Assembly: GCF_003696215.1 (NCBI RefSeq) | Contig: NZ_RFFG01000041.1 | Location: 1-64,000, forward strand | DNA length: 64,000 bases | From: Actinomadura harenae | GTDB lineage: Bacteria; Actinomycetota; Actinomycetes; Streptosporangiales; Streptosporangiaceae | Direction: 5' to 3' | Part shown: positions 8,628-19,205 of the stretch, one piece after another | Layout: each line of letters opens with the position of its first letter | Position numbering within the stretch: position 1 is the stretch's first letter | The notes under the pieces: generated by a model | Database searches by the model: none | Told to the model about the DNA's origin: nothing | What the model saw: the letters and a program-made list of their open reading frames with translations, nothing else | Position numbers and translations under genes: made by a program

Positions 8628-10070
8628 TCAGGCGGGGCTCGCCATCGCCGCGGGCGCGGGGAGGCGCCCGGCGTTGAGGTCGTCGACGAGCTGCCGGACG
8701 GTCTCCCGGGCGCACGTCTTGTTGGTGCCGATGAAGCCGGTCGGCCCGCGCTTGATCCAGCCCGTCACGTAGGTGCCGGGGACGGGCGCGCCGGTGCCGG
8801 GGTCGACGACCCGGCCCCGGTCGTTCGGGACGACCGCGCGGACGTCGTCGAAGGGCAGGCCGGGCAGGGGCCGCGCCCGGTATCCGATGGAGGTGAGGAC
8901 GAGTCCCGCCTCCAGGTGCTCGGTCTCACCGGTCGGGACGGTCTCGTCGCCGCGCTGGGCGGCGCGGGTGAACGTGACGCCCGTTGCGGTGATCTCGGCG
9001 GGGGTGAGCAGGTACCGGAGGGTGACGCGCCGTCCCGTGGCCGGCTCGTGGGCGAGCGCGCGGATCGTGCGGTGCTTCAGCGACGCGTCGTCCAGGCCGG
9101 TGAGGTCGCCGGGCGGGACGGACACGTCCACGGCCGAGCTCAGCCCGACCAGTTCCGCCAGGGTGAAGGCCGAGTGGGCGGGTCCCCGGCGTCCGGCCAC
9201 CACGACCTCCTCGATCGCGCTGGCCCGCAGGACGTCCAGGGCGGCGCGGGAGATCGAGGTCCGGGCCAGGGCGTCCGGCGGCGTGGTGAGGACGCGGGCC
9301 ACGTCCAGCGCGACGTTGCCGTTGCCGATGACGACGGCCCGGCGGTGCGAGAGGTCGAACCGGTGGTGGGCGTGGTCGGGGTGGCCGTTGTACCAGGCCA
9401 CGAACTCGGTCGCCGTCGCGACGCCGGACGCGCCGGGGACCTCCAGGCGGCGGTCGGACGACGCGCCCGTCGCGTAGAGGACCGCGTGGTGGTCCCGCAG
9501 CAGGTCGGCGTGGGTCACCCGCTCACCGATCCGGACGCCGAGGTGGAGGTGGAAACCGTCCTCGCGGGAGATCCGGTCGAAGACCTCGGTGACCCGGCGG
9601 GTCTCGGCGTGGTCGGGGGCGACGCCCGTCCGGGCGAGGCCGTAGGGGGTCGTCAGGCGCTCGTAGACGTCGACGCGCGCGCCCGGGATCGTGAGGATCT
9701 CGTCGGCGGCGTACATCGCGGACGGCCCGGACCCCACGATCGCGACGCGCAGCGGCTCGCGGGAGGTCACGCGCAGGGGCTTCTCGTGCGGGGCGAGGAT
9801 GGTCCGCCGCTGCCGTCCGTCCTTGTAGAAGTCGGCGTTGATCTCGAGGAACGGCAGCTGCGTGTCGTCCAGCCTGCCCGCCGGCCTGATCGCCCCGACC
9901 GGGCACGCGCTCACGCAGGCCCCGCAGTCCACGCAGCTCACGGGGTCGATGTAGAGCATCTCCGCGGTGAGGAAGTCGGGCTCGTCCGGGGTGGGGTGGA
10001 TGCAGTTCACCGGGCAGGCGTGGACGCACGAGGCGTCGTTGCAGCAGGACTGCGTGACCACGTGGGGCAT
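8628..10070 (-). CDS. Ferredoxin/ferredoxin-NADP+ reductase fusion (FprB type)
   Basis: A 480-residue protein. Residues 1-65 form a two-cluster ferredoxin (CCNDASCVHACPVNC, then CVDCGACVSACP). From about 105 follows an adrenodoxin-reductase-like flavoprotein with the FAD motif VGSGPSA, the NADP motif GNGNVALDVAR, and a C-terminal GWIKRGPTGFIGTN block. The architecture matches mycobacterial FprB: it takes electrons from NADPH and passes them through its own ferredoxin domain. The gene lies 47 bp downstream of an AurF-like di-iron oxygenase on the same strand, so it is the natural electron donor for that enzyme (inference). Confidence 0.92.
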   Translation of the reverse strand: MPHVVTQSCCNDASCVHACPVNCIHPTPDEPDFLTAEMLYIDPVSCVDCGACVSACPVGAIRPAGRLDDTQLPFLEINADFYKDGRQRRTILAPHEKPLRVTSREPLRVAIVGSGPSAMYAADEILTIPGARVDVYERLTTPYGLARTGVAPDHAETRRVTEVFDRISREDGFHLHLGVRIGERVTHADLLRDHHAVLYATGASSDRRLEVPGASGVATATEFVAWYNGHPDHAHHRFDLSHRRAVVIGNGNVALDVARVLTTPPDALARTSISRAALDVLRASAIEEVVVAGRRGPAHSAFTLAELVGLSSAVDVSVPPGDLTGLDDASLKHRTIRALAHEPATGRRVTLRYLLTPAEITATGVTFTRAAQRGDETVPTGETEHLEAGLVLTSIGYRARPLPGLPFDDVRAVVPNDRGRVVDPGTGAPVPGTYVTGWIKRGPTGFIGTNKTCARETVRQLVDDLNAGRLPAPAAMASPA

Positions 10071-10117
10071 GGGGCGATCTCTCCGGTCGGGCGGCGGCGT
10101 TCAGGCTGCGGTGTCGG

Positions 10118-11086
10118 TCAGGCTGCGCGGGCCGGGCGGTGCGGTTCGCCGCGGTGCCGGGACGGCCGTCCGTCGATCTTCAGGGCCTTCCACAGCCGGG
10201 TGGAGACGGGGTTCATCAGGCCGAGCTCGTCGGCGAGCATCCGGACGTCGCCGAAGTAGCCGCGCATGATCTCGCGGGACGCCGGGCTGTCCCAGAACGC
10301 CTCCTTCATCACCGAGCGCGGGATGCCGAAGCGCTTCTCCAGGTCGCGGGGCGGCGACATGATCGCACCGGCGAGCCAGCGCATGATCACCGGGTAGGCG
10401 AGGGACGTCGCGCCCTTCCCGACGCGTCCCTGCCGCCGCACCTTGTCGTGCAGGAAGCGGTGCGCGAAGGAGATGTGCCGCGCCTCCTCGGCGATGTGGA
10501 TCTCCATGGTGCGGAGCACCGCCGGGGGCAGCTCGTCCTCGCCCGCCCGGACGGCCTCCTTCTGGAAGTGGTCGATCGGCTCCTCGCCCGCGAGGATGCC
10601 GATGAAGAAGACGATCGGCAGGTAGGCGGCCAGATGCCAGAAGTGCGAGGTCGCGCGGTAGTCGGCGCGCATCCCGGGGACCGCGAGGCCGGTCCGGTTG
10701 ACCAGCTCCTGGAACATCTGGATGTGGTTGCACTCCTCGGTCATCTCGTGGAGGCAGTAGCGGAACTCGGGCGTCCCGTTCGGCAGCCGCATCGCGTACT
10801 GCATCATCCCGCGGATCAGGACGCTCTCGAACTGGAGGCCGACCTTCTGGATGTTGGCGACCCGCCACATCCCGATCTCGATCCGCCGCTTCTCGGGCTG
10901 CGCCTTGTACCAGGGGTGCGCGCCGAGCGGGTCGCAGTCGGGGAGGATCCAGCGCGGGTCGTCCGCGTCGATGCGGAACTCGGGCGAGTCCCAGTCGATG
11001 TCGAGGTAGGGGTCGAAGCGGCGCGTCACCGAGCCCTCCGACAGGACGCGCAGCGTGTCCCGGTAGTCCTGGTCGATGGTCGTCAC
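10118..11086 (-). CDS. AurF-like di-iron oxygenase
   Basis: A 322-residue helical protein of the AurF (p-aminobenzoate N-oxygenase-like, PF11583) type. The di-iron ligand motifs are visible: HEMTEECNHIQMF in the middle and EIHIAEEARHISFAH later. Family members oxidise amines or other substrates with O2 and need external electrons, which fits the FprB-like gene downstream. I start at GTG 11086 because GGAGG lies 5 nt before it; the longer GTG 12 bases upstream contains that Shine-Dalgarno. It is divergent from a TetR gene with a TTACAGT/ACTGTAA operator between them. No substrate is evident. Confidence 0.82.
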   Translation of the reverse strand: MTTIDQDYRDTLRVLSEGSVTRRFDPYLDIDWDSPEFRIDADDPRWILPDCDPLGAHPWYKAQPEKRRIEIGMWRVANIQKVGLQFESVLIRGMMQYAMRLPNGTPEFRYCLHEMTEECNHIQMFQELVNRTGLAVPGMRADYRATSHFWHLAAYLPIVFFIGILAGEEPIDHFQKEAVRAGEDELPPAVLRTMEIHIAEEARHISFAHRFLHDKVRRQGRVGKGATSLAYPVIMRWLAGAIMSPPRDLEKRFGIPRSVMKEAFWDSPASREIMRGYFGDVRMLADELGLMNPVSTRLWKALKIDGRPSRHRGEPHRPARAA

Positions 11087-11110
11087 GACCGCCTCCACCC
11101 ACGAGCTCGT

Positions 11111-11134
11111 TTACAGTTAGTGGGTCGACTGTAA
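11111..11134. promoter_or_regulatory. TetR operator TTACAGT-N10-ACTGTAA
   Basis: A 7-bp perfect inverted repeat (11111-11117 and 11128-11134) with a 10-bp spacer, 25 bp before the AurF-like start and 94 bp before the TetR start. Position and symmetry fit control of both genes by the adjacent TetR protein. Confidence 0.7.
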
Positions 11135-11227
11135 GTACCTGATCACTTGCCGGTCAAGGTCGAAGATCGCCCGAGGGCGGTGATGTGGGACACTCGGACC
11201 GGGCGGACGAGACCGAGGGGAGACGGG

Positions 11228-11875
11228 GTGCGCGGGCCGCGCGGCGAGACGTCCGAGGCGTCCGGGAACGGACGGGGGACGGCCGAGGGGGCTCGGCGGG
11301 CGGGCGGGGACATGCGGCAGCGCATCCTGGACGCCGCCGCCGACTGCCTGATCGAGGGCGGGTTCGCCTCGGGACGCATCCTGTCGGCGATCGCCCGCAA
11401 GGCGGGCGTCTCACGGCCGACGCTCTACAAGTACGGCGGGACCGTCGAGGACATCCGGCACGCCCTGGTGCAGCGCGAGCTCACCCGGTTCCTGGAGGCG
11501 CTGGCGCCCCGCCTGGAGGCCATGGCCTGGTCCACCGACTACGCCACCGAGCTGATGGTCTTCGTCGTCGGCTACGCGCGCGGGCACACGCTGCTGAACG
11601 CCGCCCTGCGCGACGTCCCCGAGATCGTCCTGCCCGAGTTCACCCTGAAGGCGGACGGCCCGATCCGGCGGATCGCCGAACTCGCCGAGCCGATCGTCGC
11701 CAAGCACGTCGAGGCGGGACGCATCCCGCCGGTGGACGTCACGCTGCTCACCGACGCCCTGTTCCGGATCACCCTGTCGATCGTCCTGATCCAGGGGCCC
11801 TACGACTTCGACGACCCCGAGGTCCTGCGCGGCTACCTGCGCAACGCCCTCGGCATGATCGCCGGACTCCACTGA
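11228..11875 (+). CDS. TetR-family regulator of the AurF-like/FprB-like operon
   Basis: A 215-residue protein. The HTH lies at about residues 28-75 (MRQRILDAAADCLIEGG, then KAGVSRPTLYKYGG). The ligand domain follows, with a C-terminus (DALFRITLSIVLIQGP) typical of this large family. GTG 11228 was chosen because GAGGGGAG lies 5-6 nt upstream; the longer frame would place the operator-proximal region inside the gene. It is divergent from the oxygenase, and the palindrome at 11111 lies between them, so local repression is likely. Confidence 0.85.
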   Translation: MRGPRGETSEASGNGRGTAEGARRAGGDMRQRILDAAADCLIEGGFASGRILSAIARKAGVSRPTLYKYGGTVEDIRHALVQRELTRFLEALAPRLEAMAWSTDYATELMVFVVGYARGHTLLNAALRDVPEIVLPEFTLKADGPIRRIAELAEPIVAKHVEAGRIPPVDVTLLTDALFRITLSIVLIQGPYDFDDPEVLRGYLRNALGMIAGLH

Positions 11876-11937
11876 ACGGGCCGCCGGGGGAAATCGCCCA
11901 TGGAAGGGCAAAGCCTCAACCTTGTCTTCCTCACTCT

Positions 11938-11952
11938 CTTGAACTATTCAGG
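11938..11952 (+). promoter_or_regulatory. FurA box overlapping the furA promoter
   Basis: CTTGAA-CTA-TTCAGG is an imperfect inverted repeat in an AT-rich patch that also forms the -35 (TTGAAC). The -10 TAGGTT (11963-11968) lies 7 nt before the furA ATG. Mycobacterial and streptomycete furA genes are known to be autoregulated through an AT-rich site at this place; assignment here is by position and resemblance. Confidence 0.65.
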
Positions 11953-11975
11953 TTTGCGGGCGTAGGTTGATCCGT

Positions 11976-12422
11976 ATGAGCGCACCGCAGCCTCGGACCA
12001 CCGCCGAAGAGCTGCGCGGTGCCGGCCTCCGGGTGACGGCCGCACGCGTCGCGCTGCTCGAGACCGTCCGCACCGGTGACCATCTCGGAGTCGAGGCGCT
12101 CGCCTCCGGGGTCCGGGACCGGGTCGGGCACATCTCCCTGCAAGCCGTCTACGAAGCGCTGCACGCGCTCAGCGCCGCCGGACTCGTCCGGCGGATCGAG
12201 CCCGCCGGGCATCCGGCGCGGTTCGAGGGGCGTGTCGGCGACAACCACCACCATGTCGTGTGCCGCTCGTGCGGCGCGGTCGCGGACGTCGACTGCGCCA
12301 CCGGCCCGGCGCCGTGCCTGATCCCGTCCGACGACCACGGCTTCGCCATCGACGAGGCCGAGGTCACCTTCTGGGGCACCTGCCCCGCATGCGCCCCCGC
12401 TCAGAGTTCCTCATCGGTCTAG
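11976..12422 (+). CDS. furA: Fur-family redox regulator (FurA/CatR type)
   Basis: A 148-residue protein. The N-terminal winged helix (TAEELRGAGLRVTAARVALL, then SLQAVYEALHALSAAGLV) precedes the Fur dimerisation domain with metal ligands in DNHHHVVCRSCG and a CPAC pair near the C-terminus. FurA/CatR represses katG until peroxide oxidises it. The ATG has no Shine-Dalgarno and lies 7 nt after TAGGTT, so a leaderless mRNA is expected; a TTG nine bases earlier is less likely. katG follows after 18 bp in the same direction, as in mycobacteria and streptomycetes. Confidence 0.92.
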   Translation: MSAPQPRTTAEELRGAGLRVTAARVALLETVRTGDHLGVEALASGVRDRVGHISLQAVYEALHALSAAGLVRRIEPAGHPARFEGRVGDNHHHVVCRSCGAVADVDCATGPAPCLIPSDDHGFAIDEAEVTFWGTCPACAPAQSSSSV

Positions 12423-14642
<2,220 letters not shown>

Positions 14643-14659
14643 TCCGGTAGAGAAGGGAG

Positions 14660-14690
14660 CGGCGTCCGGGGTTTCCCGCCCCGGACGCCG
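14660..14690 (+). terminator. katG terminator
   Basis: A 12-bp perfect stem CGGCGTCCGGGG / CCCCGGACGCCG with a 7-nt loop, followed by TTT, 17 bp after the katG stop. Confidence 0.88.
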
Positions 14691-14709
14691 TTTCGCGTGT
14701 CAGGCCGGG

Positions 14710-15123
14710 TCAGGCCCGTCCGTGCGCGACCACCTCGATCTGCCGCGTCCAGCGGAACTGGGCCGGGCCGCGGGGGTCGCCGGGGAAGGGCGCGGTCACC
14801 GTGGCGACGGTGGCCCGGCCGGGACGCCTCGCGGTGCAGGTGGCGGTGATGGTTCCTTCGGACCCGGGTCGCGAGACGCAGCTCAGGACCTGTTCGTCGG
14901 TGCTGGTGAGAGGTGACCAGGGCTGGCGCGAGGACGGCTCGGCGACGACCCGGAGCACCGCGCCGACCGTCAGGCAGAGCGGTGGGGGCCGCTCGCCCCT
15001 GCGCGCGGTGAGGGTCACATCCCCCGACTCGCACGGGCCGGGTTTCGGCTGGGCGGCCTTCGGTGGGTCGTGGCTCGTGCAGGCCGCGCAGAGAAGCAGG
15101 AACAGGGCCGTCAGGGACCGCAT
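14710..15123 (-). CDS. Small exported protein, probable lipoprotein
   Basis: A 137-residue protein starting MRSLTALFLLLCAACTSHD, a signal peptide followed by a near-lipobox (CAAC; position -3 is Cys rather than Leu, so anchoring is not certain). The mature part has four more cysteines and Pro-rich stretches, and by eye looks like a small beta-rich domain. No family was recognised. It lies head-on against katG and shares no operon with it. Confidence 0.65.
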   Translation of the reverse strand: MRSLTALFLLLCAACTSHDPPKAAQPKPGPCESGDVTLTARRGERPPPLCLTVGAVLRVVAEPSSRQPWSPLTSTDEQVLSCVSRPGSEGTITATCTARRPGRATVATVTAPFPGDPRGPAQFRWTRQIEVVAHGRA

Positions 15124-15213
15124 GGCCGGGTCCTCCTCACGGGACGGGTCCCGGGCTTCGAGTCTACGTGCGGGTGCCCGCCGTCCGGCGTCGGACGGCG
15201 GGCTCGCGCGGTG

Positions 15214-17604
15214 TCAGCTCAGGGTGACGTCGTCGTAGGCGGTGGCGGTGGGGTCGCCGCTGTAGTCGTCGTCATGGCTGGTCAGGGTGAGGGTGTAGGA
15301 GTGCCCGGCGGTGACCGCCGAGGTGACCTGCTTCCATCCGGAACTGGAGACGCAGGTCTTGGCGAGGACCGTCGTGGTCGTGTTGGCGGTGTTGTCCTTC
15401 AGCGTGGCGGTCGCCCAGTCGTAGGTGACGGTGTCGGGGCACGTGACGTTGTAATAGAAGGACAGCTTGGTGGTGCCGGTGGGCGCGGTGAAGGTCTGCG
15501 CGATGGACGAGTCGCCGTTGGTCGCGGTGCTGCTGCTGCCCAGCAGCGCGGCGTAGACGCCGCCGTGCGGGCCGGTGCTGGTGACGCTGGTCGCCGGGCC
15601 GCTCGCGGTCCAGCCGGACAGGCTGCCGGTCTCGAAGCCTCCGTTGGTGATCCCGCCTCCGCCGACCGGGTTGACGGTGAGGGTGTAGCCGGTGGAGTGG
15701 GTCGCCGACGTCCCGGTTCCGGTGATGGTGATCGGGTAGGTGCCCGCCGGGGTGGACGAGCCGGTGGTGATGGTCGCGGTGCTCGAACCGCCCGAGGTCA
15801 CCGAGGACGGGCTGAACGACGCGGTCGCGCCCGTGGGCAGCCCCGAGGCGGCCAGCGTGACGGTCTGCGCCGACCCGGTGGTGACGGCCGTGGACACGGT
15901 GGTGGTGGCCGAGCCGCCGGCGGTCACGCTGCCGGACGCGGGGCTCGCCGAGATCGAGAAGTCGTTGGTCGGCGTGCTCGCGCAGCCCGGGAGGGTGAAC
16001 GAGGTCAGGCGGGTGTGCCAGTTGAAGCTGCCGTTGGCCGGCTCGTACTCGTTGGTGTACCAGAACGTGCAGTCGTCGCTCGGGTCGACCGCCATCGAGG
16101 TGTAGTCGCCCCAGCGGCTGTAGGACGTCTGCGAGCCCGCGCCGGTGATCGTGGTCGTCTCCGCCTGGGTCATGGTGCCGAGCGGGTCGGCGGGCGCGCG
16201 TCCGGTGAACCGGATCGACGGGTGGCTCGACGAGGAGGACTGGGAGTAGCCGAGCGCGATGTTGCCGACGTGGTCCATCGCGATCGAGCCCATCCACCGG
16301 TAGGTGGAGTCGGGCGCGTAGGTGCCCTGCTGGTAGACGGTCGGGTTCCCGCCCGACAGCCGCAGTTCGTACCACCGTGTCCCCACCGCGCTCGCGACGG
16401 TGACGGCGTGGTCGGTCACGAACGCCTCGTGGTCCCCGAAGTTGCGGTAGGCCAGCCGGTACATGATGCGGTCCGACAGCGAGTCGAGCTGCTGGGTCGT
16501 GCCGCTCTGCGGAACGCAGGTGCCGGTGCTGCCGCAGGCGGTGGTGTAGGAGGCCACGGTCAGGCTGGACGGCCCGGTGAACGTGGAGTTCGCGGGGGTC
16601 GTCCAGTCGACGTGGAACTTCCAGTAGGCCAGGGAGGTGTTGGTCGCGCCGAGCCCGACCAGCAGTTCGTTCTCACCGGACGGCGGCGGGGTCGAGCCGT
16701 CGAGGTCGCCGGCGAGGAGTCCCCCGTAGGACGAGCTGGTGGTGAAGCACTGCTGGGTGGCCGCGGCGCCGGTCAGCATGCTCGAGCGGTCCATGGCGCA
16801 CGCTTCGGCGCCGACGAAGGTGTTCCCGTTGAACAGGTTGTAGGTGAGGTAGTAGGCGTCCGGCCAGACCGAGATCTTCGGGTAGTCGGGGAAGTCGGTG
16901 AACTGGTAGCTGTACCGGCTGTACGACCCGGTCGCGTCGGCGCTGGTGGAGACCGCCACGCACTCGTAGTAGGGGCCGCTCGCGGACGACACGTTGGCGA
17001 ACTGGGTGACGATCCAGCGGCTCGCCAGGGTGTCCCACCGCACGGTCGCGTCGCCGTCGTTGGTGGTCTCGCAGGAGCCGCCGAACCCGGAGAAGAGCGT
17101 GCTGGTGTTGACGGGGCCGTAGGTCGCGGTGCCGGTGGACTTGTTGAAGACCGCGTAGGCGGTGTTGACGACCTCGACGACCTGCGTCGAGCCGACCGTG
17201 GCGTTGGGGTCCGGCGGCACCCCGGTCACCGAGTAGGTGCCCTGGGGGCCGGTGAAGCCCTGCCCGACGCCGTCGAAGTTGCTCGCGGTCGACGTGGTGC
17301 GGGTGGTCCCGCCGGAGCGCTGCCGCACCGGGTCGGGGATCTTCGCCGCGGGCGGGTGCGGGAGCCGGACCTCGTCGTCCGGCTCGCTGTGTCGTGTGGC
17401 CTTGGGCGGGACGGGACGGATCGACCGCAGCGGCGGCGAGACGTCGTGGCGCACCGCGGGACCCGAGTCGGCCGACTGGCGGGGCGGGCGCGGCGGCGCG
17501 GGCGGGGCGGCGTTCGCCTGGGCGGGTGCGGAGAGCGCGGTGAGGGCCGCGAGGGTCGCGGTGAGCACGGCCAGGCCGGCTCGGGGTTTCCGGGGACGAG
17601 GCAC
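15214..17604 (-). CDS. Large secreted multidomain protein with Ig-like and carbohydrate-binding-like C-terminus
   Basis: A 796-residue exported protein. The signal peptide covers about residues 1-31 (ending APAQANA). A Pro-rich stretch (32-85) leads into a large beta-rich domain (about 100-520), full of aromatic/Gly repeats such as NGDATVRWDTLASRW and GDYTSMAVDPSDDCTFWYTN, which suggests a beta-propeller. Then come an Ig-like module (about 525-625, DFSISASPASGSVTAGG) and a jelly-roll-like module (about 632-796, NGGFETGSLSGWTASGP) as found on secreted hydrolases. I see no protease or glycosidase catalytic triad. GTG 17604 has AAAGGAC upstream; longer frames run into non-coding DNA. Confidence 0.8.
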   Translation of the reverse strand: MPRPRKPRAGLAVLTATLAALTALSAPAQANAAPPAPPRPPRQSADSGPAVRHDVSPPLRSIRPVPPKATRHSEPDDEVRLPHPPAAKIPDPVRQRSGGTTRTTSTASNFDGVGQGFTGPQGTYSVTGVPPDPNATVGSTQVVEVVNTAYAVFNKSTGTATYGPVNTSTLFSGFGGSCETTNDGDATVRWDTLASRWIVTQFANVSSASGPYYECVAVSTSADATGSYSRYSYQFTDFPDYPKISVWPDAYYLTYNLFNGNTFVGAEACAMDRSSMLTGAAATQQCFTTSSSYGGLLAGDLDGSTPPPSGENELLVGLGATNTSLAYWKFHVDWTTPANSTFTGPSSLTVASYTTACGSTGTCVPQSGTTQQLDSLSDRIMYRLAYRNFGDHEAFVTDHAVTVASAVGTRWYELRLSGGNPTVYQQGTYAPDSTYRWMGSIAMDHVGNIALGYSQSSSSSHPSIRFTGRAPADPLGTMTQAETTTITGAGSQTSYSRWGDYTSMAVDPSDDCTFWYTNEYEPANGSFNWHTRLTSFTLPGCASTPTNDFSISASPASGSVTAGGSATTTVSTAVTTGSAQTVTLAASGLPTGATASFSPSSVTSGGSSTATITTGSSTPAGTYPITITGTGTSATHSTGYTLTVNPVGGGGITNGGFETGSLSGWTASGPATSVTSTGPHGGVYAALLGSSSTATNGDSSIAQTFTAPTGTTKLSFYYNVTCPDTVTYDWATATLKDNTANTTTTVLAKTCVSSSGWKQVTSAVTAGHSYTLTLTSHDDDYSGDPTATAYDDVTLS

Positions 17605-17918
17605 GGCGGGGTCCTTTCGGACAAGGATGGATAACCCATGCCTGATGGGACGAAACAGTCGCCATGCTGAACCCGGCCCCACCCGCCGACAAGAACCGCC
17701 AACAGGCGGGGAACGCCTCATGAACGCAGGGAAAACCCGATGGCTTCGTCCGGCCCGTTGCGCGGCCACGGCCACGGGCGCACAGTCGACGCCTTCCGGC
17801 GCCCCGGCCCCGCCTTCGCCACGCACGACGCACGCCCGCACCCCTTCGGCGCGTCCTTCGGACACACAGCGTCGCCGCGCTCCCCCGCTCGCCGCCGCAG
17901 GTGCGGCACCGCCACCTA
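17605..17918. other. Non-coding leader between the secreted protein gene and IS630 element
   Basis: About 314 bases without a believable gene. It includes the leader of the secreted protein gene (minus strand), with one small hairpin (CCGCC-AACA-GGCGG near 17693), and ends at the TA target site of the IS element (17917-17918). I found no riboswitch that I can name and no clear promoter hexamers. Confidence 0.5.
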
Positions 17919-19103
17919 GTGAGCTGGTTTTGAGTTCTGGTGTCACCACGTGAGTCGGGTTCTGTTTCAGATTTTGGGTTGGGGTGGCGTCGGGGTCGGT
18001 GGCGGGTTGTGCTGGTGGTTGTGGCTGACAATCGGCTGGTGCCGCTGGTGTTGTCGCAGGACGAGCGGATGGTGTTGGAGGGCTGGGCCAAGCGGCGTTC
18101 GACCGCTCAGGGCCTGGCGATGCGGGCGCGGATCGTGCTGGAGTGCGCTGAGGGCCGGAGCATTCTGGCGGTCGCGGCCAGGCTGGGCGTGGCCCGCAAC
18201 ACCGTGTCCCGGTGGAGAGCACGGTTCCTGGCCCGGCGGCTGGACGGGTTGAGTGACGAGCCACGGCCGGGGGCGCCGAGGTCGATCACCGACGCGCAGG
18301 TGGAGGAGGTGGTCGTCCGAACCCTGGAGGAGACACCCCGGGGAGCCACCCACTGGTCCAAACGGGAACTGGCCGAACAGGTCGGCATCTCACCGTCCAG
18401 CGTGCAGCGGATCTGGAAGGCGTTCGGGCTGCAGCCCTGGCGGACCGAGGACTTCAAGATCTCCACCGACCCGCTGCTGATCGACAAGATCCGGGACGTG
18501 GTCGGTCTCTACCTGGCCCCGCCGGCGAACGCGGTGGTGTTCTCGGTGGATGAGAAACCCCAGATCCAAGCGTTGGAACGGACCGCGCCGGTGCTGCCCA
18601 TGCTGCCCGGCGTCCCCGAACGCCGCAGCCACGACTACCGCAGGCACGGCACGATCGACCTGTTCGCCGCCCTCAACACCGCGACCGGCCAAGTCATCGG
18701 GAAACTGTCCACCCGGCATCGCGCGGTCGACTTCCGTGACTTCCTGGACGTCATCGACCAGCACACCGACCCCGCACTGGCCGTTCACGTGATCTGTGAC
18801 AACCTCTCCGCGCACAAGGCTCCGGTCATCCAGCGCCGGCTGCTGGCCCATCCCCGGTTCACCCTGCACTTCACCCCCACCTACTCCTCCTGGATCAACC
18901 AGGTCGAACGGTGGTTCGCCGAACTCCAACGCCGCTGCCTGGACCGCGGCGTCTTCTGCTCCATCGAGGAACTCACCACCGCCCTCGAAACCTGGATCAC
19001 AACCTGGAACACCCACGCCCGGCCCTTCACCTGGACCGCCACCCCCGACCAGATCATCGACCGCATCTGCCGCTACTGCTCAAGAATCTCCGGACCAGCT
19101 CAC
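17919..19103 (+). mobile_element. Complete IS630-family insertion sequence (1185 bp)
   Basis: The ends are 10-bp perfect inverted repeats, GTGAGCTGGT (17919-17928) and ACCAGCTCAC (19094-19103), with weaker symmetry beyond. It is flanked by TA at 17917-17918 and 19104-19105, the target duplication expected of IS630/Tc1-mariner elements. One DDE transposase gene fills it. The ends are intact and the gene has no internal stop, so it may be active. It sits between two gene blocks and breaks no gene that I can see. Confidence 0.9.
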
Positions 19104-19106
19104 TAG
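18021..19106 (+). CDS. IS630-family DDE transposase
   Basis: A 361-residue protein from GTG 18021. An N-terminal HTH part (LSQDERMVLEGWAKRRSTAQ, then RLGVARNTVSRWRARF) is followed by a winged helix and the DDE domain: D in FSVDEKPQIQA, D in VICDNLSAHK, and E in SSWINQVERWF. The start is uncertain: no Shine-Dalgarno is visible, GTG 18015 is equally open, and the frame extends back to the IS edge, but homologues begin at ADNRLVPLVLS. The TAG stop at 19104 consists of the duplicated target TA plus the first flanking base G, so termination is supplied by the insertion site. Confidence 0.88.
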   Translation: MADNRLVPLVLSQDERMVLEGWAKRRSTAQGLAMRARIVLECAEGRSILAVAARLGVARNTVSRWRARFLARRLDGLSDEPRPGAPRSITDAQVEEVVVRTLEETPRGATHWSKRELAEQVGISPSSVQRIWKAFGLQPWRTEDFKISTDPLLIDKIRDVVGLYLAPPANAVVFSVDEKPQIQALERTAPVLPMLPGVPERRSHDYRRHGTIDLFAALNTATGQVIGKLSTRHRAVDFRDFLDVIDQHTDPALAVHVICDNLSAHKAPVIQRRLLAHPRFTLHFTPTYSSWINQVERWFAELQRRCLDRGVFCSIEELTTALETWITTWNTHARPFTWTATPDQIIDRICRYCSRISGPAH

Positions 19107-19141
19107 CCACAACTGGTCAGCGACCAGACCAGTGGGCATGG

Positions 19142-19177
19142 AAGAAGCCCCGCGCGGTTCGTCGCGCGGGGCTTCTT
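19142..19177. terminator. Terminator of the sugar ABC operon
   Basis: A 15-bp perfect stem AAGAAGCCCCGCGCG / CGCGCGGGGCTTCTT with a 6-nt loop, 28 bp beyond the last stop of the minus-strand ABC operon. It also ends any read-through from the IS on the plus strand. Confidence 0.88.
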
Positions 19178-19205
19178 GGGTGGTGCCGGTGTCGGCGGTC
19201 GAGGG

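Noticed and set aside
15070-17634. An 854-codon plus-strand open frame
   Set aside because: It is the reverse of the large secreted protein, whose signal peptide and domains are convincing; the plus reading is repetitive Gly/Arg/Val.
17605-17760. Possible cyclic-di-AMP (ydaO) or other riboswitch before the secreted protein gene
   Set aside because: Hairpins are present but I could not align the conserved core of any riboswitch class; a covariance-model search would be needed.
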